Source: Demequina sp. NBRC 110053
Lineage (GTDB): Bacteria > Actinomycetota > Actinomycetes > Actinomycetales > Demequinaceae
NCBI RefSeq assembly: GCF_002090095.1
Contig: NZ_BBRJ01000003.1
Location: forward strand, 124,001-188,000
Reading direction: 5' to 3'
Length of the DNA stretch: 64,000 nucleotides
Shown: positions 26,968-34,627 of the stretch, piece after piece
How positions within the stretch are numbered: position 1 is the first letter of the stretch
How the letters are laid out: each line of letters begins with the position of its first letter
Program-made: the position numbers and the translations under genes
The notes under the pieces: generated by a model
Seen by the model: the letters and a program-made list of their open reading frames with translations, nothing else
What the model was told of the DNA's origin: nothing
Database searches by the model: none

Positions 26968-29031
26968 GGCGCTGCCCGCGTCCAGCATCTGCCGCAGCTC
27001 CTTCTTCAGCTCGCCGACCTCGTCGCGCAGCCGCGCCGCGAGCTCGAACTTGAGCTCGGCCGCCGCCTCGCGCATCTGCGCTGAGAGGTCCTCGATGAGT
27101 TCGCTGAGCTCCTCGGCCGGCCTGCCCGCCATGGGCGAGGGACCGCGATCCTTCTTGCCAGAGGCGGAGCGTGCGGCCCGTTCGAGGGTGGAGGCGGTGT
27201 CAGCCTCCTCGCGTGCGAGCATCTCCGTGATGTCGCCGATGCGCTTGCGCAGGGGCGTGGGGTCGATGCCGTTCGCCTCGTTGAACGCCACCTGCTTCTC
27301 GCGGCGGCGGTTGGTCTCGTCGATCGCGGAGGCCATCGAGTCCGTGATCGTGTCCGCGTACATGTGGACCTCGCCCGAGACGTTGCGGGCCGCGCGACCG
27401 ATGGTCTGGATGAGCGACGTCCCGGAGCGCAGGAAGCCCTCCTTGTCGGCGTCGAGGATGGACACCAGTGACACCTCGGGTAGGTCCAGGCCCTCGCGCA
27501 GCAGGTTGATCCCGACCAGCACGTCGTAGCGGCCCATCCGGAGCTCCCGCAGCAGCTCCACGCGACGCAGAGTGTCGACGTCCGAGTGGAGGTACTCCAC
27601 CTGCACGTCGCGCTCGGCGAGAAACTCGGTCAGGTCCTCGGCCATCTTCTTCGTGAGCGTCGTCACGAGCACGCGTTCATCCCGCTCGACCCGCTGCCGG
27701 ATCTGCTCGAGCAGGTCGTCGATCTGACCCTCGGTGGGCTTCACGACCACCTTCGGGTCCACGAGGCCCGTGGGGCGGATGATCTGCTCGACCACGCCGT
27801 CCGAGCGCTCGAGCTCGTAGTTGCCCGGAGTCGCCGACAGGTAGACGGTCTGGCCGACGCGCTCCTGGAACTCGCCCCACTTGAGCGGTCGGTTGTCCAG
27901 CGCGGACGGCAGCCGGAAGCCGTGCTCGACCAGCGTCCGCTTGCGCGACGTGTCGCCCTCGTACATCGCGCCGATCTGGGGAACGGTCACGTGCGACTCG
28001 TCGATGACCAGCAGGAAGTCGTCTGGGAAGTAGTCGAGCAGGGTGTGCGGGGGCGTCCCCGCCGCGCGCTGCTCGATGTGTCGCGAGTAGTTCTCGATGC
28101 CGCTGCATGTCCCGACGGATCGCATCATCTCGAGGTCGAACGTGGTGCGCATCTTGAGCCGCTGCGCTTCGAGCAGCTTGTTCTGCCTGTTGAGCTCCTG
28201 CAGCCGCTCCTCGAGCTCGAGCTCGATGGTGCTGATCGCACGGTTCATCCGCTCCTCGGAGGCGACATAGTGCGACGCGGGGAAGATGTGCACCTGCTCG
28301 CGGCGCTCCACGACGTCGCCCGTGAGCGGGTGGAGCGTGTACAGCGCCTCGATCTCGTCCCCGAACATCTCGATGCGGATCGCGAGCTCCTCGTACACCG
28401 GGATGATCTCCACCGTGTCTCCGCGCACCCGGAAGGTTCCCCGCGTGAACGCCAGGTCGTTGCGGGAGTACTGCATCTGCACGAACTCGCGCAGCAGCCC
28501 ATCCCGATCCACGACGTCGCCGACGCCCAGCACCACCATGCCCTGGATGTACTCCTCGGGAGTGCCCAGTCCGTAGATGCACGACACCGATGACACGACG
28601 ACGACGTCGCGGCGCGTCAGCAGGGAGTTGGTCGCGGAGTACCGCAGGCGCTCGACCTCCTCGTTGATCGAGCTGTCCTTCTCGATGAACGTGTCTGTCT
28701 GCGGGACGTAGGCCTCTGGCTGGTAGTAGTCGTAGTAGCTGACGAAGTACTCGACGGCGTTGTTCGGCAGCAGCTCCCTGAACTCGGTGGCGAGTTGCGC
28801 GGCGAGCGTCTTGTTGTGCGCCATCACGAGCGTGGGGCGCTGGAGGCGCTCCACGAGCCACGCGGTGGTCGCAGACTTGCCGGTTCCCGTCGCCCCGAGC
28901 AGCACCACGTCCTGCTCCCCCGCCTGGACGCGCGCGGCGAGCTGGTCGATCGCCTTGGGCTGGTCTCCAGACGGCTGGAACTCGGATACCACCTGAAAGG
29001 GAGCGTCACTGCGACGCAGGTCCTCGGTCAT
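26965..29031 (-). CDS. uvrB: excinuclease ABC subunit B
   Basis: 688 aa. Helicase-like DNA-loading subunit of nucleotide excision repair. Walker [17 protein letters not shown] (about residues 43-58), the beta-hairpin region with [12 protein letters not shown] (about residues 98-109), DESHV Walker B, helicase motifs V-VI near [12 protein letters not shown] and QTIGRAARN, and a C-terminal UVR motif (last 45 residues) for UvrC contact. Unlike uvrA, no LexA box is seen upstream. TAGCGT lies 6 bp before the ATG. Confidence 0.97.
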   Translation of the reverse strand: MTEDLRRSDAPFQVVSEFQPSGDQPKAIDQLAARVQAGEQDVVLLGATGTGKSATTAWLVERLQRPTLVMAHNKTLAAQLATEFRELLPNNAVEYFVSYYDYYQPEAYVPQTDTFIEKDSSINEEVERLRYSATNSLLTRRDVVVVSSVSCIYGLGTPEEYIQGMVVLGVGDVVDRDGLLREFVQMQYSRNDLAFTRGTFRVRGDTVEIIPVYEELAIRIEMFGDEIEALYTLHPLTGDVVERREQVHIFPASHYVASEERMNRAISTIELELEERLQELNRQNKLLEAQRLKMRTTFDLEMMRSVGTCSGIENYSRHIEQRAAGTPPHTLLDYFPDDFLLVIDESHVTVPQIGAMYEGDTSRKRTLVEHGFRLPSALDNRPLKWGEFQERVGQTVYLSATPGNYELERSDGVVEQIIRPTGLVDPKVVVKPTEGQIDDLLEQIRQRVERDERVLVTTLTKKMAEDLTEFLAERDVQVEYLHSDVDTLRRVELLRELRMGRYDVLVGINLLREGLDLPEVSLVSILDADKEGFLRSGTSLIQTIGRAARNVSGEVHMYADTITDSMASAIDETNRRREKQVAFNEANGIDPTPLRKRIGDITEMLAREEADTASTLERAARSASGKKDRGPSPMAGRPAEELSELIEDLSAQMREAAAELKFELAARLRDEVGELKKELRQMLDAGSA

Positions 29032-29037
29032 GGCTCC

Positions 29038-29043
29038 ACGCTA
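29038..29043 (-). promoter_or_regulatory. possible -10 box of a leaderless uvrB promoter
   Basis: Minus-strand TAGCGT, then GGAGCC, then ATG: the same geometry as ctaB. The GGAG could serve as a ribosome site if the message starts further upstream in coaE. Confidence 0.4.
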
Positions 29044-29062
29044 CGCGCCACCACCGACACTC

Positions 29063-29662
29063 TCACGCCGATGCCGGGACATGCAGCGCCCAGAAGTCGT
29101 CCACCTGGGCGCGCAGCGCCTCCGCGGGTCCCGAGCCGTCGAGCACGACGTCGGCGATCGCCGCCCTCTCCTCGTCGCTGGCCTGGGCGTCGATTCTCGC
29201 CTGAGCGTCATCGCGCGACATGCCCCGCGACGCCATCATCCGCTCGAGGCGCAGCTCGGCGGCGGCCGCGACAGCGACCACGAGGTCGTAGTCGTGGTCG
29301 GCCCCGGCCTCCACGAGCAAGGGGATGTCGTGCAGCACCACCCGCGCTCCGTCCGCTCGTGCCTGACGGTCGGCCGCGCGCGCCATGGCGAACACGTACG
29401 GGTGCACGATCCCGTCGAGCTGGGCGCGAGCGAGCGGATCGTGGAACACGATCGAGGCGAGGGCCGCACGGTCGAGCGTGCCGTCTGGCACCGCGCGGTC
29501 TCCGAACGCGCGAGCGATCTCCACCAGGGCCGCCGATCCCGGTTCGACTGCCCGCCGCGCAAGCACGTCGTGGTCGACCACCACCGCGCCCAGTTCCGCG
29601 AAGCGCGCGGACGCCGTGGACTTGCCTGCGGCGATGCCGCCCGTGAGGCCGATGCGTAGCAT
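29063..29662 (-). CDS. coaE: dephospho-CoA kinase
   Basis: 199 aa. Last step of coenzyme A synthesis, phosphorylating the 3'-OH of dephospho-CoA. P-loop GLTGGIAAGKSTAS at residues 5-18, VVVDHDVLARRAVEPG, the LVVAVAAAAELRLERMMASR region split after the Val-rich strand, and the RIDAQASDEER lid block. The ATG at 29662 was chosen because the P-loop follows directly; a much longer in-frame extension has no family similarity. It lies 31 bp before uvrB, typical for actinobacteria. Confidence 0.95.
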   Translation of the reverse strand: MLRIGLTGGIAAGKSTASARFAELGAVVVDHDVLARRAVEPGSAALVEIARAFGDRAVPDGTLDRAALASIVFHDPLARAQLDGIVHPYVFAMARAADRQARADGARVVLHDIPLLVEAGADHDYDLVVAVAAAAELRLERMMASRGMSRDDAQARIDAQASDEERAAIADVVLDGSGPAEALRAQVDDFWALHVPASA

Positions 29663-30026
29663 GAGCCAAAGTGTCGCACCGCGCCCGCACGACGCGCCAA
29701 TCCGCCACGCGCCTCTCCCCCTTCGCCCCCGAGCGCCGGCAGAGACCCGGCCCGCGCATCGGCCCCGTCCCCATCGACGCGGCACCCAACGACGCAGCGC
29801 CTCCCCCCGACTCCTCCGGACAGTTCGGACCCATCTGCGGCGCCCAGTGGGGCGTGTCGGCGTGTGGCACCGGGTGGCGGATCGGAGTGTTCGGGGGCGG
29901 GCCGATGCGCTGGCGGGCTGGTCGACGTGCGTCGCCGGGACACGGCTCGGCCTCGTGCCTCCGCCCGAGCATGCGACAGGGCCGCGACCCCCGGAGGGGA
30001 TCGCGGCCCTGTGAGCTGATGAGCGC
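29663..30026. other. intergenic region between rpsA and coaE
   Basis: This 364-bp gap is the largest in the left half. It ends with the rpsA terminator and presumably carries the coaE promoter, which I cannot place. Two copies of the 12-mer GGGCCGATGCGC stand in opposite orientation (29754-29765 and 29899-29910), 133 bp apart. An open frame exists on plus but has low-complexity translation and no family match. Confidence 0.7.
29977..30011 (-). terminator. terminator hairpin after rpsA
   Basis: A 16-bp stem with one non-Watson-Crick pair and a 3-base loop (arms 29977-29992 and 29996-30011), 15 bp past the rpsA stop. No T-run follows. Confidence 0.7.
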
Positions 30027-31508
30027 TTAGTTGCCCGTGAGCTTCTCGCGCAGAGCGGCGAGGCGCTCGTCCGAGGCGAGAGTGCCCGCGTCGGTCGGCT
30101 CGTCGTGCGACGTGTACGACGCGCCGGCATCGCCCTTGCCGCGCTTGCGCGGCGCGGCGGCACCCGCGGCGTCGGCCTCAGCGGCCTGCTCGTCCTGCTT
30201 GGCGACGAAGCTCTTGTGAGCCTCCCAGCGCTCGTGGGCCTTGGCGTACTCCGCCTCCCAGGCCTCGCGCTGCTCGTCGAAGCCGTCGCGCCACTCCTGG
30301 GTCTCCGGGTCGAAGCCCTCGGGGTACTTGTAGTTGCCGGCCTCGTCGTACTCCGCCGTCATGCCGTACAGCGCGGGGTCGAAGTCCTCGCCGTTCGGGT
30401 CGACGCCCTCGTTCGCCTGCTTGATGGACAGCGAGATGCGGCGACGCTCGAGGTCGATGTCGATGATCTTGACGAAGACCTCCTCGTCCGCCTGCACGAC
30501 CTGCTCGGGCAGGTCCACGTGGCGGACGGCGAGCTCGGAGATGTGCACCAGGCCCTCGATGCCGTCGAACACGCGCACGAACGCGCCGAACGGAACCAGC
30601 TTGGTGACCTTGCCCGGCACGATCTGGCCGATCGCGTGGGTGCGGGCGTAGACCTCCCAGGGGTCCTCCTGCGTGGCCTTGAGCGACAGCGAGACGCGCT
30701 CGCGGTCCATGTCGATGTCGAGCACCTCGACCTCGACCTCCTGGCCCACCGACACGACCTCGTTGGGGTGGTCGATGTGCTTCCACGACAGCTCGGAGAC
30801 GTGCACGAGGCCGTCCACGCCGCCCAGGTCGACGAACGCGCCGAAGTTGACGATCGAGGAGACCGTGCCCTTGCGGACCTGGCCGGGCTGCAGCGCCGTG
30901 AGGAAGCTCGAGCGCACCTCGGACTGGGTCTGCTCGAGGAAGGCACGGCGCGACAGGACCACATTGTTGCGGTTCTTGTCGAGCTCGATGATCTTCGCCT
31001 CGATCTGCTGGCCGATGTACGGGCCGAGGTCGCGCACGCGGCGCATCTCGACGAGCGAGGCGGGAAGGAAGCCGCGCAGACCGATGTCCACGATGAGGCC
31101 ACCCTTGACGACCTCGATCACGGAGCCGGTGACGACGCCGTCCTCGTCCTTGATCTTCTCGATCGAGCCCCAGGCACGCTCGTACTGAGCGCGCTTCTTC
31201 GACAGGATCAGACGACCCTCCTTGTCCTCCTTCTGGAGGACCAGGGCCTCGACGGTGTCACCGACGGTGACGACGTCGTCGGGGTCGGCGTCGTGGCGGA
31301 TCGACAGCTCGCGGACGGGGATGACGCCCTCGGTCTTGTAGCCGATGTCGAGGAGCACCTCGTCACGGTCGACCTTGACGATGGTGCCCTCGACGAGGTC
31401 GCCGTCGTCGAAGTTCTTGATGGTCGCGTCAATCGCGGCGAGGAAGTCCTCACTCGAGCCGATGTCGTTGACTGCGATGGGGGTGGACTCGGGGGTGGAT
31501 ACGGACAT
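30027..31508 (-). CDS. rpsA: 30S ribosomal protein S1
   Basis: 493 aa with four S1 RNA-binding repeats (about residues 36-105, 122-190, 207-275 and 292-362). The last two show clear GAFVDLGGVDGLVHVSE and GAFVRVFDGIEGLVHISE blocks. The C-terminal 130 residues are charged and low complexity, as in other actinobacteria where S1 has four rather than six repeats. S1 recruits structured mRNA to the ribosome. It is monocistronic: own promoter at 31590-31618, leader of about 75 nt, hairpin downstream. Confidence 0.97.
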   Translation of the reverse strand: MSVSTPESTPIAVNDIGSSEDFLAAIDATIKNFDDGDLVEGTIVKVDRDEVLLDIGYKTEGVIPVRELSIRHDADPDDVVTVGDTVEALVLQKEDKEGRLILSKKRAQYERAWGSIEKIKDEDGVVTGSVIEVVKGGLIVDIGLRGFLPASLVEMRRVRDLGPYIGQQIEAKIIELDKNRNNVVLSRRAFLEQTQSEVRSSFLTALQPGQVRKGTVSSIVNFGAFVDLGGVDGLVHVSELSWKHIDHPNEVVSVGQEVEVEVLDIDMDRERVSLSLKATQEDPWEVYARTHAIGQIVPGKVTKLVPFGAFVRVFDGIEGLVHISELAVRHVDLPEQVVQADEEVFVKIIDIDLERRRISLSIKQANEGVDPNGEDFDPALYGMTAEYDEAGNYKYPEGFDPETQEWRDGFDEQREAWEAEYAKAHERWEAHKSFVAKQDEQAAEADAAGAAAPRKRGKGDAGASYTSHDEPTDAGTLASDERLAALREKLTGN

Positions 31509-31589
31509 TAAGGAGTGGCTCCGATGAATGGGTGGATGAAGATGTGCTGATGGATCGGAATCGCACGCGGGCGCACGAGACCAACGATC

Positions 31590-31618
31590 ATCCTACCTGC
31601 TCAGGGCGCTCAGCACAA
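31590..31618 (-). promoter_or_regulatory. rpsA promoter
   Basis: On the minus strand TTGTGC (31613-31618) and TAGGAT (31590-31595) are separated by exactly 17 bp, the best sigma-70-like match in the window. The transcript would carry a leader of about 75 nt. Confidence 0.7.
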
Positions 31619-31635
31619 AGCGGCCGCGCACGCCG

Positions 31636-32034
31636 TCAGCCCAGGTCCTCGCGGATCGCCTGGATGATGTCGGTGGTGGAGACCTCGGCGGTCCGCGGCA
31701 GGTACACCACGTCGCAGAGCTCCTTGTAGTGGTCGAACCTGCCGGCCCAGTCGTCTCCCATCACGAGCACGTCCGCCCGATGCTCCTTGATGTAGTCGCC
31801 CTTGAGCTCGAGCGATTCCTCGACGAACACCTCGTCGACGCACGCGAGCGAGTGGACGATCGCCATCCGGTGCTCCTCGCGGTACACGGGATAGCGGCCC
31901 TTCTTCGAGAAGTTCAGCGCGTCGGAGGAGACGCCGACCGTGAGGTGGTCACCGAGCGCCGCCGCGCGCAGCAGCACGTTGACGTGGCCGATGTGGAACA
32001 GGTCGAACGTGCCGAAGGTCAGGACGCGGGTCAT
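31636..32034 (-). CDS. tagD: glycerol-3-phosphate cytidylyltransferase (TagD-like)
   Basis: 132 aa, the family length. The N-terminal nucleotidyltransferase signature TFGTFDLFHIGHVNVLLRA (residues 6-24) holds the HxGH motif, and VSTTDIIQAIRE near the C-terminus corresponds to the RTxGISTT signature. TagD makes CDP-glycerol for poly(glycerol-phosphate) synthesis. The divergent neighbour belongs to the glycerophosphotransferase family, which supports this substrate over other cytidylyltransferase substrates. TACGCT lies 6 bp before the ATG. Confidence 0.88.
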   Translation of the reverse strand: MTRVLTFGTFDLFHIGHVNVLLRAAALGDHLTVGVSSDALNFSKKGRYPVYREEHRMAIVHSLACVDEVFVEESLELKGDYIKEHRADVLVMGDDWAGRFDHYKELCDVVYLPRTAEVSTTDIIQAIREDLG

Positions 32035-32040
32035 CGCCCC

Positions 32041-32046
32041 AGCGTA
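32041..32046 (-). promoter_or_regulatory. -10 box of a predicted leaderless tagD promoter
   Basis: Minus-strand TACGCT, then GGGGCG, then ATG. It faces the tagF-like promoter in a 56-bp spacer. Confidence 0.45.
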
Positions 32047-32078
32047 CTGATGTGCGTGCTCGTGCCCGCCCCGCGAGA

Positions 32079-32084
32079 TAGGAT
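32079..32084 (+). promoter_or_regulatory. -10 box of a predicted leaderless tagF-like promoter
   Basis: TAGGAT, then six bases (TCCCGC), then GTG at 32091. No Shine-Dalgarno sequence precedes the start. Confidence 0.6.
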
Positions 32085-32090
32085 TCCCGC

Positions 32091-33518
32091 GTGCTGAGGA
32101 CCGTGAGACGTCAGTATCGCCGCGCGCGAGGCTTCGCCGCGCGTGCCGTCCGCGCGCTCCAGGATCGGACGCTGGGCGACTGGTACTACGCACGCCTGCC
32201 GATCGATCCCGACCTCGTGGTGTACACGTCGCTGTGGAACCGGGCTCCACGGGGAAACCCCCTCGCCATCTACCGCAAGCAGCTCGAGCTCGCCCCGCAT
32301 CTGCGCGGCGTGTGGATCGTGCGCAAGCAGGACCTGGACCAGCTGCCCGCGGGAATCGAGTACGTGACGCCCCGCACGCTCGCCTATCTCAGGCTCATCG
32401 CGACCGCGACCTACTTCGTCGATGACGCCAACCCGCACTGGAGCCTCGCCGCTCGCGAGGGCCAGATCTACGTGCAGACCCACCACGGGACCGCGCTCAA
32501 GTACATGGGTGCCGATCGTCATTACTCCGGGGTCCGTCCGTCCGACGACACCATCGTGACGATGCACCGGCGCTCGCAGCGCTGGACCTACTCCCTGAGC
32601 ACGAGCCCGTACCTCACGGAGGTGTGGGAGCGCGCGTACAACAACGACTGCGTCCAGCTCGAGGTGGGCTTCCCTCGCAACGACGTGCTGTTCGAGTCGA
32701 CCGCCGAGGACCGCGCGGCGGTCCGCGCTCGTCTGGGGCTCGCGCCACACGAGCGCGCGGTGCTCTACATGCCCACATGGCGGACCCGCCGAAGCCCCAA
32801 GGAGCACGAGTTCGATCTCACGGCGTTCGCCGAGTCGCTGCCCGAGGGCACGCGGCTGCTGGTGCGCGATCACTACTACCACGACAGGCGTGGGCGCCAG
32901 GTGGTGCCTGCGCAGGTCATCGACGTGTCCAAGGGCTGGGAGGTCGAGGACCTGTACCTCGCCTCTGATGCGCTCATCACGGACTACTCGTCGGCGATGT
33001 TCGACTACACGCTGCTCGACAGGCCCATCGTCCTGTTCTGCTACGACTGGGACGACTACCGCTGGAGCCGGGGAGCGTACTTCGACATCACGGCCGACGC
33101 TCCCGGTCAGGTGGTGTTCGATGCCGAGGCGCTCGCGGAGACGATGCGCACGGGCGAGTTCCTGGCACCGTCCTTCGCGGGCCGTCGGGCGTCGTTCCGC
33201 GACCGCTTCGCGACGTTCGAGAACGGACGCGCAGCGGAGACGGTGGTGCGCGTGGCGCTGCTGGGCGAGGATGCGGAGCCGTACGCGCGCCAGGTCTGCG
33301 CCGCTGAGCACCCCGCAGGCTGGACGACGCACCCCCGCGTGACGTGGCCCGAGGACCCCTCGCGCGAACCGCACCACGAACCGCTCGGACGGCCGTCGTC
33401 GGCCCGCTTCGTGACCGAGGCGAGCCCAGCGGAGGTCGAGGCCGAGGCCGGTGACGATCCGTTGGACACCGATCAGCTGCAGATGCCGGTCGTGCCGACC
33501 CAGTCCCGCGAGCACTGA
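32091..33518 (+). CDS. CDP-glycerol glycerophosphotransferase (TagB/TagF family)
   Basis: 475 aa, GTG start. Peripheral membrane enzyme adding glycerol phosphate from CDP-glycerol to a polymer or primer. Family blocks: YVQTHHGTALKYMG (about residues 125-138), GFPRNDVLF (about residues 193-201), VLYMPTWR, and SDALITDYSSAMFDY (about residues 295-309). It begins with a basic amphipathic N-terminus suited to membrane contact; the last 70 residues are acidic and unstructured-looking. TagB-like primase and TagF-like polymerase cannot be separated by sequence inspection. Paired divergently with tagD. Confidence 0.88.
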   Translation: MLRTVRRQYRRARGFAARAVRALQDRTLGDWYYARLPIDPDLVVYTSLWNRAPRGNPLAIYRKQLELAPHLRGVWIVRKQDLDQLPAGIEYVTPRTLAYLRLIATATYFVDDANPHWSLAAREGQIYVQTHHGTALKYMGADRHYSGVRPSDDTIVTMHRRSQRWTYSLSTSPYLTEVWERAYNNDCVQLEVGFPRNDVLFESTAEDRAAVRARLGLAPHERAVLYMPTWRTRRSPKEHEFDLTAFAESLPEGTRLLVRDHYYHDRRGRQVVPAQVIDVSKGWEVEDLYLASDALITDYSSAMFDYTLLDRPIVLFCYDWDDYRWSRGAYFDITADAPGQVVFDAEALAETMRTGEFLAPSFAGRRASFRDRFATFENGRAAETVVRVALLGEDAEPYARQVCAAEHPAGWTTHPRVTWPEDPSREPHHEPLGRPSSARFVTEASPAEVEAEAGDDPLDTDQLQMPVVPTQSREH

Positions 33519-33594
33519 CCGTCCCTGGCCGCGCGGCGGTACACCGTGCCTGAGCGGAACTCGCGCGCGCGGCGCGTGCCGGCCCGCGGGGCGC

Positions 33595-34614
33595 TCACAG
33601 CCCCCAGGCGGTCTGCAGCAGCTCCTCCGGCACGAACTTGGTCTTGCCTGCCATCACCGAGAAGTCGAGCATCTCCACCTGTTCGCCGCGCAGTGCGGTG
33701 AACGTGCCGAAGGTGCCGGCGGCGGCGGCATCGATCGCTGCGACGCCGAAGCGCGTGGCCAGGAGACGGTCGGCCGCCGTCGGAACGCCGCCGCGCTGAA
33801 CGTAGCCCAGGGTCGTGAGACGCGTCGGGAAGCCGGTGACGCGCTCGATGGCGCGCGTGACCTGGGCGCCGACCTGTCCCGCGATGGGGTTGCCCTTCTC
33901 GTCGAGGGTGTCCGAGGCGTCCCAGGCGCTGCCCTCGGCGGGCACCGCCCCCTCGGCGACGGCCACGATCGAGAAGTCCTTGTAGCGGTGGCGGTGGCGG
34001 ATCTTCTTGCCGATGGTGTCAATGTCGAACGGGGACTCCGGGGCGAGGATGATGTCGGCGCCGCCCGCGATGCCGGCGGTCACCGCGATCCAGCCGCAGT
34101 GGCGGCCCATGAGCTCGACCACCATCACGCGATTGTGCGACTCGGCCGTCGAGTGGAGGCGGTCGATCGCCTCGGTCGCGATCGACACCGCGGTGTCGAA
34201 GCCGATCGAGGAGTCCGTGCCCACCACGTCGTTGTCGATCGTCTTGGGGATGCCGATCACGGGCACCCCTGACTTGTGCACCTTCGACGCGGCCTTCAGG
34301 GTGCCATCCCCTCCGATGCAGATCAGGGCGTCGAGCTTCTCGTCCTCGACGGTCTGGTGGACGGCCTCGATGCCGCCCTCCTCCTTGTGCGGGTGGCAGC
34401 GAGCGGTCCCGAGCATGGTGCCGCCGTGGACGAGGATGCCGCTCACATCGTCCCTGGTGAGCGGGACGGCGTCGCCGTTGATGACGCCCTCCCAGCCGTT
34501 GCGGAAGCCCACGATCGACATGCCGTGCTCGGCGGTGCCGCGCTTCACGACGGCTCGGATGGCTGCATTCAGGCCGGGGCAGTCCCCGCCGCCGGTGAGG
34601 ATTCCTACGCGCAT
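33595..34614 (-). CDS. pfkA: 6-phosphofructokinase
   Basis: 339 aa. Commits fructose 6-phosphate to glycolysis. N-terminal GILTGGGDCPGLN (residues 4-16), CIGGDGTLKAA (about residues 102-112), PKTIDND (about residues 126-132), and MGRHCGWIA are conserved. Gly in GGDGT indicates ATP rather than pyrophosphate as donor, whereas Lys in PKTIDND occurs in both donor types of the actinobacterial group. ATG at 34614 gives the usual N-terminus. It lies 10 bp after polA, with TAGGCT 7 bp before the start. Confidence 0.93.
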   Translation of the reverse strand: MRVGILTGGGDCPGLNAAIRAVVKRGTAEHGMSIVGFRNGWEGVINGDAVPLTRDDVSGILVHGGTMLGTARCHPHKEEGGIEAVHQTVEDEKLDALICIGGDGTLKAASKVHKSGVPVIGIPKTIDNDVVGTDSSIGFDTAVSIATEAIDRLHSTAESHNRVMVVELMGRHCGWIAVTAGIAGGADIILAPESPFDIDTIGKKIRHRHRYKDFSIVAVAEGAVPAEGSAWDASDTLDEKGNPIAGQVGAQVTRAIERVTGFPTRLTTLGYVQRGGVPTAADRLLATRFGVAAIDAAAAGTFGTFTALRGEQVEMLDFSVMAGKTKFVPEELLQTAWGL

Positions 34615-34621
34615 GGCCTCC

Positions 34622-34627
34622 AGCCTA
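34622..34627 (-). promoter_or_regulatory. possible -10 box for pfkA, containing the polA stop codon
   Basis: Minus-strand TAGGCT, then seven bases including GGAGG, then ATG. The TAG is the stop codon of polA (34625-34627). The GGAGG could instead be a ribosome site for a polA-pfkA message. Confidence 0.4.

Noticed and set aside
29671..30030. Open frame in the rpsA-coaE spacer
   Set aside because: No ribosome site or family match, Pro/Arg/Gly-rich translation, and its 3' end runs through the rpsA terminator.
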